64,000 nt of DNA from Anomaloglossus baeobatrachus (Eukaryota; Chordata; Amphibia; Anura; Aromobatidae), in NCBI RefSeq assembly GCF_048569485.1, contig NC_134358.1, positions 239,779,404-239,843,403 on the forward strand, given 5' to 3'. Shown here piece by piece: positions 49,705 through 61,055 of this stretch. The notes below the pieces were generated by a model, which saw only the letters and a program-made list of their open reading frames with translations, was not told where the DNA came from and did no database searches. Made by a program: the position numbers and the translations under genes. Position 1 is the first letter of the stretch, and every line of letters starts with the position of its first letter.

Positions 49705-50450
49705 TGACACATCCGCACTGGGGCCTGGGGTGACTCGTTATCGGGCCACGGTTCTGCTTCTGGGACGCCGCGGTGGCGAGGCCCGGCTCCGTGACCCCGG
49801 TGGTGTTGTTTAGAAAATAGGAAGGGGATGATGACAGTTTATTCGTGATGCCACCTGTTGTATGCGGCAAGTTAGGTGCCGCTGCTGCGGGATGGGGGCC
49901 TCTGGGGCAGATGGTGACACTGTTGAGATGGTGCAGTTCTCCACAGACAGAGCTGGGCCCCAGGGTGGATGGGAGGCAGTAATAGGTGACCGCAGGTGTT
50001 GCACGGCTTGTAGGCACAGGTGAAAAACGGCGCAACACAAGGATGCAGTGTCAAGATTTTTACTCACTGTAGCAGGTACCATGGTAACACAACGTCAATG
50101 ACCACCTTTGGAGTGCTGAGTTCCACTGTGAAGGGCTCCAGCTGATCCTGGGTAGTTTGGAGGTTGAGTCTTGTGCACCTTTCTTATATGTACCTTCCCT
50201 GGTCATCTTCCTGCGCTTGTTTCTCCCTCCTGCTTTGCGACCTCACACACAGAGCCCTGAGCCAGTGCCCGTGGACCCTTTTAGGTGGCGTGAAGCTCTA
50301 TACCTTGTCCCTTTGGGGTCACCTTGATGAGTGAGAGTGTTGTGTTTTGTGTGAACTGGTGGATGACCTCCTCTATACTCAGGATGGAATACCACACCTC
50401 TGGATGAGATGCAGTTCCTCTGTGGCGACTGAAGCCTCATGGGCGCCACA
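49705..50450 (-). mobile_element. Solo LTR, Gypsy-type, minus strand, target duplication attg
   Basis: On the minus strand it starts 'tgtggcgcccatgaggcttc' and ends 'cggatgtgtca'. It is flanked by attg at 49701-49704 and 50451-50454. Same LTR family as 2654-3770 and 28531-29829, but shorter. Fossil. Confidence 0.8.
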
Positions 50451-50559
50451 ATTGCAAAATGCATGGTGTAGGCTTTTGCATGGCATCTGAAAAACACAAA
50501 CAGGGGCTACCATGTGACCTATGCTGAGTTAGGCATATTGGCTCTTTATCACTCAGTCT

Positions 50560-50613
50560 CTCTTTCTTTCTTTGTTTCTTTCTTTCTCTTTCTTTCTTTC
50601 TTTCTTTCTTTCT
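50560..50613. repeat. (CTTT)n microsatellite
   Basis: Run of 'tttc' units with a few interruptions. Confidence 0.95.
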
Positions 50614-50689
50614 CGCAGACCTCATAATATGTCAATACAGTCCATATGGTACCACTATGATCTTTCATGAAACAGATTCTGAAATTAGG

Positions 50690-50865
50690 AATTTTGTCAA
50701 GCTTTTCACAAGCCTAACTGTTCTCCAAAATGTTTGGAACAACCTCTCTGCCAAGTTTCTTCAAAAACTATATTGAAGTATACTAGTAAAATTAATGTTT
50801 TAATACTATTTTGAAGGCAAAGATACCAAATATTGATTTGATTTACATGTTTCTGTTATTAGGGG
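50690..50865 (+). mobile_element. Tc1-like relic, 3' end
   Basis: 'ccaaaatgtttggaacaacc' and 'aaatattgatttgattta' match the same Tc1-like 3' region as at 8150-8530. Too short to classify further. Confidence 0.55.
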
Positions 50866-50879
50866 ACTGTGCGGGGTTG

Positions 50880-51018
50880 AGGTTGATGTTGCATACAGGA
50901 GCCTGTGTGGGCTTATACTCGTACTGTATGTAGGGGCCTTTGTGGGCTTATACTGTATGTGGGGGCCCGTGTGGGCTTATAGTGTATGTAGGGGCCTGTG
51001 TGGGCTTATACTGTATGT
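50880..51018. repeat. Minisatellite, about 30-bp unit, first block
   Basis: Repeats of 'gtgtgggcttatactgtatg' followed by 'tgggggcct'-like bases. Confidence 0.85.
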
Positions 51019-51575
51019 GGGATAACAATCAAAAAGACTGCTGGAACACCATTGCAAATGTGAACAGGGTGCTAGCTAAAAAATACACAATCTATATGAA
51101 GTGAAAACTGCACACCAAATTCATAGAAATATGAACAATCATAACTGCTTTATAATACATAAGGAATGAAAAATACAATTAACCATATGAAAAATTTAAA
51201 AAAATTGAAATGTGACATTGCATAACTGCTGAGGATTATTTGAAAAAAAGAGATATTTAGCTAATGTATTGATCAATTCATTACTGCCCCATAACCACTT
51301 CATGGTAATCTCTTATTTATGGGGTCTCTAACCAAATGTTACCTCTATGTGCGGTTGAAACTTGCTTGTGTATGGGAAGCCAGGGACCTGTCTATATAGG
51401 AAATTGAACCATCGCTAAAGGGGAGGACTGGGTTCTCAGACAGAAAAAAGTTGCATAACAATCAAAAAGACTGCTGGAACACCATTGCAAATGTGAACAG
51501 GGTGCTAGCTAAAAAATACACAATCTATATGAAGTGAAAGCTGCACACCAAATTCAGAGAAATATGAAGCTTTCA
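51019..51575. repeat. Inserted repeat with about 110-bp direct repeats
   Basis: The segment starting 'ataacaatcaaaaagactgc' at about 51020 recurs almost unchanged at about 51454, some 435 bp later. One full unit and a partial second unit of a larger tandem repeat appear to lie inside the minisatellite. Confidence 0.75.
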
Positions 51576-52112
51576 CTTTATATATACTGTATGATGGGGC
51601 CTGTGTGGGCTTATACTGTATGTAGGGGCCTCTGTAGGCTTTATCTGTATGTGGGGGCCTGTGTGGGCTTATAGCGTTTGTAGGGACCTGTATGGGCTTA
51701 TACTGTATGAAGGGCCCTCTGTGCGCTTATACTGTATATAGGGGCCTGTGTGGGCTTATACTGTATGTGGGGGTCTGTGTGGGCTTATACTGTATGTGGG
51801 GGCCTGTGTGGGCTTATACTGTATGTAGGGGCCTCTGTGGGCTTTATCTGTATGTGGGGTCCTGTGTGGGCTTATAGCATTTGTAGGGACCTGTATGGGC
51901 TTATACTGTATGAAGGGCCCTCTGTGGGCTTATACTGTACATAGGGGCCTGTGTGGGCTTATACTGTATGTGGGGGTCTGTGTGGGCTTATACTGTATGT
52001 AGGGGCCTGTGTGGGCTTTATCTGTATGTTAGGGCCTGTGTGGTGGCTCACACTGTAACAAGAGGGCTGTGTTGGCTCATTTTGTATATAGGGGTGCTCA
52101 TATAGTATAGAG
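51576..52112. repeat. Minisatellite, second block, up to the hAT target site
   Basis: Continues the 'ggcctgtgtgggcttatact' unit. The 8-bp hAT target gtatagag is its last part (52105-52112), and the tract resumes after the hAT at 61180. Confidence 0.85.
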
Positions 52113-52169
52113 CAGACCTGGGCAAGGGGCGGCCCGCGGGCCACATCCGGCCCGCCTACTCTCTGTGAC

Positions 52170-52730
52170 CGGCCCGCCTGGCTCAGGGTGTCCTTGCTGG
52201 CCGGTCACTGATGAGGGCAATCTGACCTGTTGTCCAGAGCTCCAGGCTCCGGGAAGCCCGTGGTCAGATTGCCCTCATCACACGCTGCGTGCCGGGTAGG
52301 AAACAGAGGACAGATCCTGCAGCTCCGCACAGTCAGTGCAGGCAGCGGAACGTAGGAATCTCTCCTCTGTTCCCTGCGGCAGCTTTTCTCTGTGACACAC
52401 GCGCGCCTTTATATCGTCAGTACAGCGCGCGTGTGTCATTTGAAAAGTTCCCGCACGGCAGCAGAAGATGCTGCAGCAGCCGGGGCCGTATGGAGAGAAG
52501 CAGCGGCTCCTAGGAATACAGCGTCGGTGCAGCCTGGGCATCTGAAAGAGAAGACGCTCAGCGGGGGGAACGTACGGAGGTGCCTGAGGAGGGGACAATA
52601 AGAAGACAGGTGAGTGGTTACTAGTAACCTGCGGGGGCAATGGGGGGGGGGGTATCTGTTGACAAATATTTGGGGTGTAGGGGTGCAGTATATGGGAATG
52701 TAGTTTTACAGGTGTGGTATATGGGGGGGG
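52170..52730 (+). other. hAT internal unique region
   Basis: GC-rich, no long frame. Contains an inverted pair 'gagggcaatctgacc' / 'ggtcagattgccctc' (about 52214 and 52262), and 'gaagacaggtgagtgg' near 52605, which has the form of a splice donor. It could be the old non-coding first exon of the hAT transposase gene; that is inference. Confidence 0.4.
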
Positions 52731-55700
52731 TGTAGTGGTGTACTATGTAGTGGTGTAGTATAATACAGGTGTATATAGTGGTGTAGTGGTGTAGTATATT
52801 ACAGGTGTATATAGTGGTGTAGTATATTACAGGTGTATATAGTGGTGTAGTGGTGTAGTATATTACAGGTGTATATAGTGGTGTACTGGTGTAGTATAAT
52901 ACAGGTGTATATAGTGGTGTAGTGGTGTAGTATAATACAGGTGTATATAGGGGTGTAGTGGTGTAGTATAATACAGGTGTATATAGGGGTGTAGTGGTGT
53001 AGTATGATACAGGTGTATATATTGGTGTAGTATAATACAGGTGTATATAGTGGTGTAGTGGTGTAATATGATACAGGTGTATATAGTGGTGTAGTATAAT
53101 ACAGGTGTATATAGTGGTGTAGTATATTACAGGTGTATATAGTGGTGTAGTGGTGTAGTATATTACAGGTGTATATAGGGGTGTAGTGGTGTAGTATAAT
53201 ACAGGTGTATATAGTGGTGTAGTGGTGTAGTATAATACAGGTGTATATAGGGGTGTAGTGGTGTAGCATAATACAGGTGTATATAGTGGTGTAGTGGTGT
53301 AGTATATTACAGATGTATATAGTGGTGTAGTGGTGTAGCATAATACAGTTGTATATAGTGGTGTAGTGGTGTAGTATATTACAGGTGTATATAGTTGTGG
53401 AATGGTGTAGTATAGTACAGGTGTATATAGTGGTGTAGTGGTGTAGTATAATACAGGTGTATATAGGGGTGTAGTGGTGTAGTATAATACAGGTGTATAT
53501 AGTGGTGTAGTGGTGTAGTATATTACAGGTGTATATAGTGGTGTAGTGGTGTAGTATAATAGAGGTGTATATAGTGGTGTAGTGGTGTAGTATAATACAG
53601 GTGTATATAGTGGTGTAGTATAATACAGGTGTATATAGTGGTGTTGTGGTGTAGTATAATACAGGTGTATATAGTGGTGTAGTGGTGTAGTATAATACAG
53701 GTGTATATAGTGGTGTAGTGGTGTAGTATATTACAGGTGTATGTAGTGGTGTAGTATAATACAGGTGTATATAGTGGTGTAGTATAATACAGGTGTATAT
53801 AGTGGTGTAGTGGGGTAGTATAATACAGGTGTATATAGTGGTGTAGTGGTGTAGTATAATACAGGTGTATATAGTGGTGTAGTGGGGTAGTATAATACAG
53901 GTGTATATAGTGGTGTAGTGGTGTAGTATATTACAGGTGTATATAGTGGCGTAGTGGTGTAGTATAATACAGGTGTATATAGGGGTGTAGTGGTATAGTA
54001 TAATACAGGTGTATATAGGGGTGTAGTGGTGTAGTATGATACAGGTGTATATAGTGGTGTAGTGGTGTAGTATAATACAGGTGTATATAGTGGTGTAGTG
54101 GTGTAATATGATACAGGTGTATATAGTGGTGCAGTATAATACAGGTGTATATAGTGGTGTAGTATATTACAGGTGTATATAGTGGTGTAGTGGTGTAGTA
54201 TATTACAGGTGTATATAGTGGTGTAGTGGTGTAGTATAATACAGGTGTATATAGTGGTGTAGTGGTGTAGTATAATACAGGTGTATATAGGGGTGTAGTG
54301 GTGTAGCATAATACAGGTGTATATAGTGGTGTAGTATATTACAGGTGTATATAGTGGTGTAGTGGTGTAGTATAATACAGGTGTATATAGGGGTGTAGTG
54401 GTGTAGCATAATACAGGTGTATATAGTGGTGTAGTATATTACAGGTGTATATAGTGGTGTAGTGGTGTAGTATAATACAGGTGTATATAGTGGTGTATTG
54501 GTGTAGTATATTACAGGTGTATATAGTTGTGGAATGGTGTAGTATAGTACAGGTGTATATAGTGGTGTAGTGGTGTAGTATAATACAGGTGTATATAGTG
54601 GTGTAGTGGTGTAGTATATTACAGGTGTATATAGTGGTGTAGTGGTGTAGTATAATACAGGTGTATATAGTGGTGTAGTGGTGTAGTATAATACAGGTGT
54701 ATATAGTGGTGTAGTATAATACAGGTGTATATAGTGGTGTAGTGGTGTAGTATAATACAGGTGTATATAGTGGTGTAGTGGTGTAGTATAATACAGGTGT
54801 ATATAGTGGTGTAGTGGTGTAGTATATTACAGGTGTATGTAGTGGTGTAGTATAATACAGGTGTATATAGTGGTGTAGTGGGGTAGTATAATACAGGTGT
54901 ATATAGTGGTGTAGTGGGGTAGTATAATACAGGTGTATATAGTGGTGTAGTGGTGTAGTATAATACAGGTGTATATAGTGGTGTAGTGGTGTAGTATAAT
55001 ACAGGTGTATATAGTGGTGTAGTGGTGTAGTATAATACAGGTGTATATAGTGGTGTAGTGGTGTAGTATATTACAGGTGTATATAGTTGTGGAATGGTGT
55101 AGTATAGTACAGGTGTATATAGTGGTGTAGTGGTGTAGTATAATACAGGTGTATATAGGGGTGTAGTGGTGTAGTATAATACAGGTGTATATAGTGGTGT
55201 AGTATATTACAGGTGTATATAGTGGTGTAGTGGTGTAGTATAATACAGGTGTATATAGTGGTGTAGTGGTGTAGTATATTACAGGTGTATGTAGTGGTGT
55301 AGTATAATACAGGTGTATATAGTGGTGTAGTGGGGTAGTATAATACAGGTGTATATAGTGGTGTAGTGGTGTAGTATAATACAGGTGTATATAGTGGTGT
55401 AGTATATTACAGGTGTATGTAGTGGTGTAGTATAATACAGGTGTCTATAGTGGTGTAGTGGTGTAGTATATTACAGGTGTATATAGTGGTGTAGTGGTGT
55501 AGTATATTACAGGTGTATATAGTGGTGTAGTGGTGTAGTATAATACAGGTGTATATAGTGGTGTAGTGATGTAGTATATTACAGGTGTATATAGGGGTGT
55601 AGTGGTGTAGTATATTACAGGTGTATATAGTAGTGTAGTGGTGTAGTATATTACAGGTGTAGTATATAGGGGTGTAGTGATGTAGTATATTACAGGTGTA

Positions 55701-58140
55701 TATAGTGGTGTAGTGGTGTAGTATATTACAGGTGTATATAGTGGTGTAGTATAATACAGGTGTATATAGTGGTGTAGTGGTGTAGTATAATACAGGTGTA
55801 TATAGTGGTGTAGTGGTGTAGTATAATACAGGTGTATATAGTGGTGTAGTGGTGTAGTATAATACAGGTGTATATAGTGGTGTAGTATAATACAGGTGTA
55901 TATAGTGGTGTAGTGGTGTAGTATAATACAGGTGTATATAGTGGTGTAGTGGTGTAGTATAATACAGGTGTATATAGTGGTGTAGTGGTGTAGTATATTA
56001 CAGGTGTATGTAGTGGTGTAGTATAATACAGGTGTATATAGTGGTGTAGTGGGGTAGTATAATACAGGTGTATATAGTGGTGTAGTGGGGTAGTATAATA
56101 CAGGTGTATATAGTGGTGTAGTGGTGTAGTATAATACAGGTGTATATAGTGGTGTAGTGGTGTAGTATAATACAGGTGTATATAGTGGTGTAGTGGTGTA
56201 GTATATTACAGGTGTATATAGTTGTGGAATGGTGTAGTATAGTACAGGTGTATATAGTGGTGTAGTGGTGTAGTATAATACAGGTGTATATAGGGGTGTA
56301 GTGGTGTAGTATAATACAGGTGTATATAGTGGTGTAGTGGTGTAGTATATTACAGGTGTATATAGTGGTGTAGTGGTGTAGTATAATACAGGTGTATATA
56401 GTGGTGTAGTGGTGTAGTATAATACAGGTGTATATAGTGGTGTAGTATAATACAGGTGTATATAGTGGTGTAGTGGTGTAGTATAATACAGGTGTATATA
56501 GTGGTGTAGTATATTACAGGTGTATGTAGTGGTGTAGTATAATACAGGTGTATATAGTGGTGTAGTGGGGTAGTATAATACAGGTGTATATAGTGGTGTA
56601 GTGGTGTAGTATATTACTGGTGTATATAGTGGTGTAGTGGTGTAGTATATTAGAGGTGTATATAGTGGTGTAGTGGTGTAGTATAATACAGGTGTATATA
56701 GTGGTGTAGTGATGTAGTATATTACAGGTGTATATAGGGGTGTAGTGGTGTAGTATATTACAGGTGTATATAGTAGTGTAGTGGTGTAGTATATTACAGG
56801 TGTAGTATATAGGGGTGTAGTGATGTAGTATATTACAGGTGTATATAGTGGTGTAGTGGTGTAGTATATTACAGGTGTATATAGTGGTGTAGTATAATAC
56901 AAGTGTATATAGGGGTGTAGTGGTGTAGTATAATACAGGTGTATATAGTGGTGTAGTGGTGTAGTATATTACAGGTGTATATAGTGGTGTAGTATATTAG
57001 AGGTGTATATAGTGGTGTAGTATATTACAGGTGTATATAGGGGTGTAGTGGTGTAGTATAATACAGGTGTATATAGTGGTGTAGTGGTGTAATATAATAC
57101 AGGTGTATATAGTGGTGTAGTGGTGTAGTATAATACAGGTGTATATAGTGGTGTAGTATAATACAGGTGTATATAGGGGTGTAGTGGTGTAGTATATTAC
57201 AGGTGTATATAGTGGTGTAGTATAATACAGGTGTATATAGTGGTGTAGTGGTGTAGTATAATACAGGTGTATATAGTGGTGTAGTATAATATAGGTGTAT
57301 ATAGTGGTGTAGTGGTGTAGTATAATACAGGTGTATATAGTGGTGTAGTGGTGTAGTATAATACAGGTGTATATAGGGGTGTAGTGGTGTAGTATAATAC
57401 AGGTGTATATAGGGGTGTAGTGGTGTAGTATAATACAGGTGTATATAGGGGTGTAGTGGTGTAGTATATTACAGGTGTATATAGTGGTGTAGTGGTGTAG
57501 TATAATACAGGTGTATATAGGGGTGTAGTGGTGTAGTATAATACAGGTGTATATAGGGGTGTAGTGGTGTAGTATAATACAGGTGTATATAGTGGTGTAG
57601 TGGTGTAGTATAATACAGTTGTAGATAGGGGTGTAGTATAATACAGGTGTATATAGGGGTGTAGGGGTGTAGTATAATACAGGTGTATATTGGGGTGTAG
57701 GGGTGTAGTATAATACAGGTGTATATTGGGGTATAGGGATGTAGTATAATATAGGTGTATATAGGGGTGTAGTATAATACAGGTGTATAAAGGGGTGTAG
57801 TGGTGTAGTATAATGTATAATACAGGTGTATATAGGGGTGTAGTGGTGTAGTATAATACAGGTGTAAATAGGGGTGTAGTGGTGTAGTATAATACAGGTG
57901 TATATAGTGGTGTAGTATAATATAGGTGTATATAGTGGTGTAGTGGTGTAGTATAATACAGGTGTATATAGTGGTGTATTGGTGTAGTATAATATAGGTG
58001 TATATAGGGGTGTAGTATAATACAGGTGTATAAAGGGGTGTAGTGGTGTAGTATAATGTATAATACAGGTGTATATAGGGGTGTAGTGAAGTAATATACA
58101 GTGGTATAGTATATAGAGGTGTAGTTTATTACAGGTGTAG
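52731..58140. repeat. 5.4-kb satellite, 36-bp and 28-bp units with higher-order structure
   Basis: The 36-bp unit reads 'tacaggtgtatatagtgg' + 'tgtagtggtgtagtataa'. A 28-bp form lacks one 'gtggtgta'. Variant units recur at long range: 'gttgtggaatggtg' occurs at about 53394, 54526, 55086 and 56221 (steps 1132, 560, 1135), and 'ggtgtagtatatagg' at about 55655 and 56798 (step 1143). The minus strand has no stop in any frame of the unit, hence the very long Tyr/Thr/Pro-rich open frames; they are not genes. Confidence 0.95.
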
Positions 58141-58239
58141 TGTATAGGGATGTATATTACAGGTGTAGTATGTGGCGGGTGTAGTGATGTAGTATATGGG
58201 GATTGTGTGTGTATGTATGTATACATTGTGTGTATGTGT

Positions 58240-58289
58240 ATATGTATTATATACACACAGTATATATGCGTGTGTATAATATATATATA

Positions 58290-58323
<34 letters not shown>
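58240..58323. repeat. (TA)n microsatellite, Helitron target
   Basis: Run of 'atatat' ending 'atata' at the Helitron edge. A second TA tract (58398-58433) is inside the Helitron, and the target tract resumes at 61078-61090. Confidence 0.9.
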
Positions 58324-58435
58324 CTAGAAGGTGGCCCGATTCTACGCATCGGGTATTCTAGAATTTACGTATTGTGTAGTTAATGTTTGATTTTTGTTAT
58401 ATATATCTATATATATATATATATATATATATAGA

Positions 58436-58800
58436 TGTTGTTGTGTGTAGTTACCAAGTGTTTGTGTAGGAGCTGTACATGTTCTGGGTGTGGCGGGGGG
58501 TGAGAGCGGTGTTGTGTGTGTGTTGCGTGTTGCGTTGTTTGTGGAGCGCTGTGTGTCTGTAGCGTTGTGTGTGTATGTGTTGCGCAGTTTGTGTGGGTGT
58601 GGTGTGTTTTGGGGGGAGGTATGTTTTGTGCAATGTGTGTGTTGCATGATATGTGCGTATATTTATGTATGCCACGGTGTTTGTGTGTTGGGTGTTGTGT
58701 GTGTGCAGCGTTGTCTGTGTGTGTGGGTGTCTGTGTAGGGCGGTGTTTGTGGTTCCCAGTGTGTGTGTGTGGTGTGTTGTGTGTGTTGGGGGAGGTGTGC
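58436..58800. repeat. TG-rich tract in the Helitron
   Basis: Irregular GTGTGT/GTTGTG-rich sequence, probably a decayed dinucleotide repeat. Confidence 0.7.
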
Positions 58801-58802
58801 AC

Positions 58803-58960
58803 CTCCCATCGTGCTCCATCCGCCATGCTGCGCACCCCCCATCGTGCTCCATCCGCCATGCTGCGCACTCCCAAACGTGCTCCATCCGCCATGCTGCGCA
58901 CTCCCAAACGTGCTCCATCCGCCATGCTGCGCACTCCCAAACGTGCTCCATCCGCCTCTC
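58803..58960. repeat. 33-bp tandem repeat, about five copies
   Basis: Unit 'gtgctccatccgccatgctg' + 'cgcactcccaaac', starting at 58811 and 58844 and continuing in 33-bp steps. Copies 3-5 are nearly identical. Confidence 0.95.
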
Positions 58961-60135
58961 TCCTCCCAGCATCAGTCTCTCTCCTCCCAGCATCAGCCTC
59001 TCTCCTCCCAGCATCAGCCTCTCTCCTCCCAGCCTCAGCCTCCCCCAGCATCAGCCTCCCTCTCCCAGCCTTCCCCAGGATCAGCCTCTCTCCTCCCAGC
59101 CTCCGTCCTCCCAGCCTTCCCCAGCATCAGCTTTCCCCTCCCAGCCTCCCTCAGCATCAGCCTTCCCCAGCATCAGCCTCTCTCCTCCCAGTCTCAGCCT
59201 CTCTCCTTCCAGCCTCCCCCAGCATCAGCCTCTCTCCTTCCAGCCTCCCTCAGCATCAGCCTCCCCTTCCCAGCCTTCCCCAGGATCAGCCTCTCTCCTC
59301 CCAGCCTCCTTCCTCCCAGCCTCCCCCTTCCAGCCTCCCTCAGCATCAGCCTTCCCCTCCCAGTCTCCCCCCAGCATCAGCCTCCCCAAGCATCAGCCTC
59401 CACCAGCATCATCCTCTCTCCTTCCAGCCTCCCCCAGCATCAGCCTCCCCAAGCATCAGCCTCCCTCGTCCCAGCCTCCCCCAGCATCAGCCTCCCCCAG
59501 CATTAGCCTCCCCCTCCCAGCCTCCCCCAGCATCAGCCTCTCTCCTCCCAGCATCAGCCTCTCTCATCCCAGCATCAGCCTCTCTCCTGCCAGCATCAGC
59601 CTCTCCTCTCTGTCCCCAGCATCAGCCTCTCTCCTCCCAGCCTTCCCCAGCATCAGCCTCTCTCCTCCCAGCCTCCCCCAGCATCAGCCTCTCTTCTTCC
59701 AGCCTCCCCCAGCATCAGCCTCTCTCCTTCCAGCCTCCCCCAGCATCAGCCTCCCTCTCCCAGCCTTCCCCAGGATCAGCCTCTCTCCTCCCAGCCTCCG
59801 TCCTCCCAGCCTTCCCCAGCATCAGCTTTCCCCTCCCAGCCTCCCTCAGCATCAGCCTTCCCCAGCATCAGCCTCTCTCCTCCCAGCCTCAGCCTCTCTC
59901 CTTCCAGCCTCCCGCAGCATCAGCCTCTCTTCTTCCAGCCTCCCTCAGCATCAGCCTCCCCTTCCCAGCCTTCCCCAGGATCAGCCTCTCTCCTCCCAGC
60001 CTCCTTCCTCCCAGCCTCCCTCTCCCAGCCTCCTTCAGCATCAGCCTTCCCCTCCCAGTCTCCCCCAGCATCAGCCTCCCCCTCCCAGCCTTCCCCAAGA
60101 TCAGCCTCTCTGCTCCCAGCCTCCTCCAGCACGCC
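58961..60135. repeat. CT-rich tandem repeat (core ctcccagcatcagcctct)
   Basis: About 1.2 kb of related units of 12-30 bp such as 'cctctctcctcccagcatcag'. Larger blocks recur: the stretch from about 59045 is repeated from about 59748. All three plus-strand frames stay open because the unit has no stop-forming triplets; the Ser/Pro-rich frames are not genes. Confidence 0.95.
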
Positions 60136-60159
60136 GTGCTCCTCTGCCGACACTCACAC

Positions 60160-60300
60160 ACCCAATCGCATACACTCACACTCGATCGCATACACTCACA
60201 CACACCCGATCGCATACACTCACACACACCCGATCGCATACACTCACACACACCCGATCGCATACACTCACACACACCCGATCGCATGCACTCACACACA
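60160..60300. repeat. 24-bp tandem repeat, five copies
   Basis: Unit 'cgcatacactcacacacacc' + 'cgat', with the first copy slightly different. Confidence 0.95.
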
Positions 60301-60656
60301 CAGACACTGACGATATCGCACATACGCGCTCACATTCACAACATCCGGAGATACCACATGCTTCTGGCCATGTGATCCTCCGTCAGGTCCTGGAAGGTCA
60401 CAACAGCACAGTATCGAGGCCGAGAAGCAAGCGATATCGCCGGATGCTGTGAGTGTGTGGATGCGATGTGATGTGTGTGTGAGGTGTGTGTGAGGTGTGT
60501 GTGAGAGTGAGTGTGATCTGATGTGTGTGTATGTGTGTGTGTGTGAGTGTGGATCTTCCGCCGCTGCAGGACCTTGATGCGCTTGTAACCATGCTAGCCG
60601 TGCATACCAACGTATCCACACCACTCCCGTGCGAGCGAGGGACGGGGGGGGGTGTT

Positions 60657-60788
60657 GTACAGTACTCACCTCCGTGACAGCCGTGTCAGTTCGGGGAATG
60701 CGCGGGGGGGGGGAGGGGGGGAGTACAGTACTCACCTCCGTGACAGCCGTGTCAGTTCGGGGAATGCGCGGGGGGGGAGGGGGGCGGG
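60657..60788. repeat. 66-bp tandem duplication
   Basis: 'gtacagtactcacctccgtg' and onward at 60657 recurs at 60723, each copy ending in a G-run. Confidence 0.95.
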
Positions 60789-60995
60789 GCCAGAGCTAGC
60801 GTGCATTGCGTGAGGGGGGCGGGGCGTGGCGTGGCCGAATTGCCAATGCCTGCAGGGTGCCGGGGCAAGAGGCCAATGTGTGGGGGGGGCGGAGCCTGGG
60901 CAAGCGGCTGGCCAATCCGTGTGGGGGCGCAGCCTGGGCGAGCGGCCAATCTGTGTGGGGGGGCGGGGCCATGGCGAGCCCAGCGGCCAATCAGC
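60780..60995. promoter_or_regulatory. GC-box and CCAAT-box cluster near the Helitron 5' end
   Basis: Five CCAAT motifs (60843, 60873, 60912, 60946, 60987) alternate with 'ggggcggggcc'-type GC boxes in imperfect tandem units of 30-41 bp. It lies 80-300 bp inside the Helitron 5' end (minus-strand sense), where a promoter would be expected. Promoter activity is inference. Confidence 0.35.
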
Positions 60996-61029
60996 TTTGT
61001 GTCACCGTAAGGACACAATTTTGGAGCAT

Positions 61030-61055
61030 GACAGACAGACAGACAGACAGACAGA
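61030..61055. repeat. (GACA)n microsatellite
   Basis: Six 'gaca' units; on the minus strand this is the CTGTCTGT run near the Helitron 5' end. Confidence 0.95.

Noticed and set aside
52799-54409. Further minus-strand frames of 180-192 codons with YTTTPLYTPV repeats
   Set aside because: Same satellite effect.
55445-58349. Minus-strand open frames of 485 and 450 codons, Tyr/Thr/Pro-rich
   Set aside because: Pure satellite translation; the 36-bp unit is stop-free in all three minus frames. Not a protein gene.
60160-60300. Regular 24-bp repeats as a CRISPR array
   Set aside because: Head-to-tail units without spacers, in a eukaryotic Helitron.
58516-60452. Overlapping open frames of about 600 codons in more than one plus-strand frame, Ser/Pro/Gln-rich
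   Set aside because: They arise from the CT-rich repeat, whose unit has no stop-forming triplets in any frame. There is no codon structure, no known domain, and they lie inside a Helitron.
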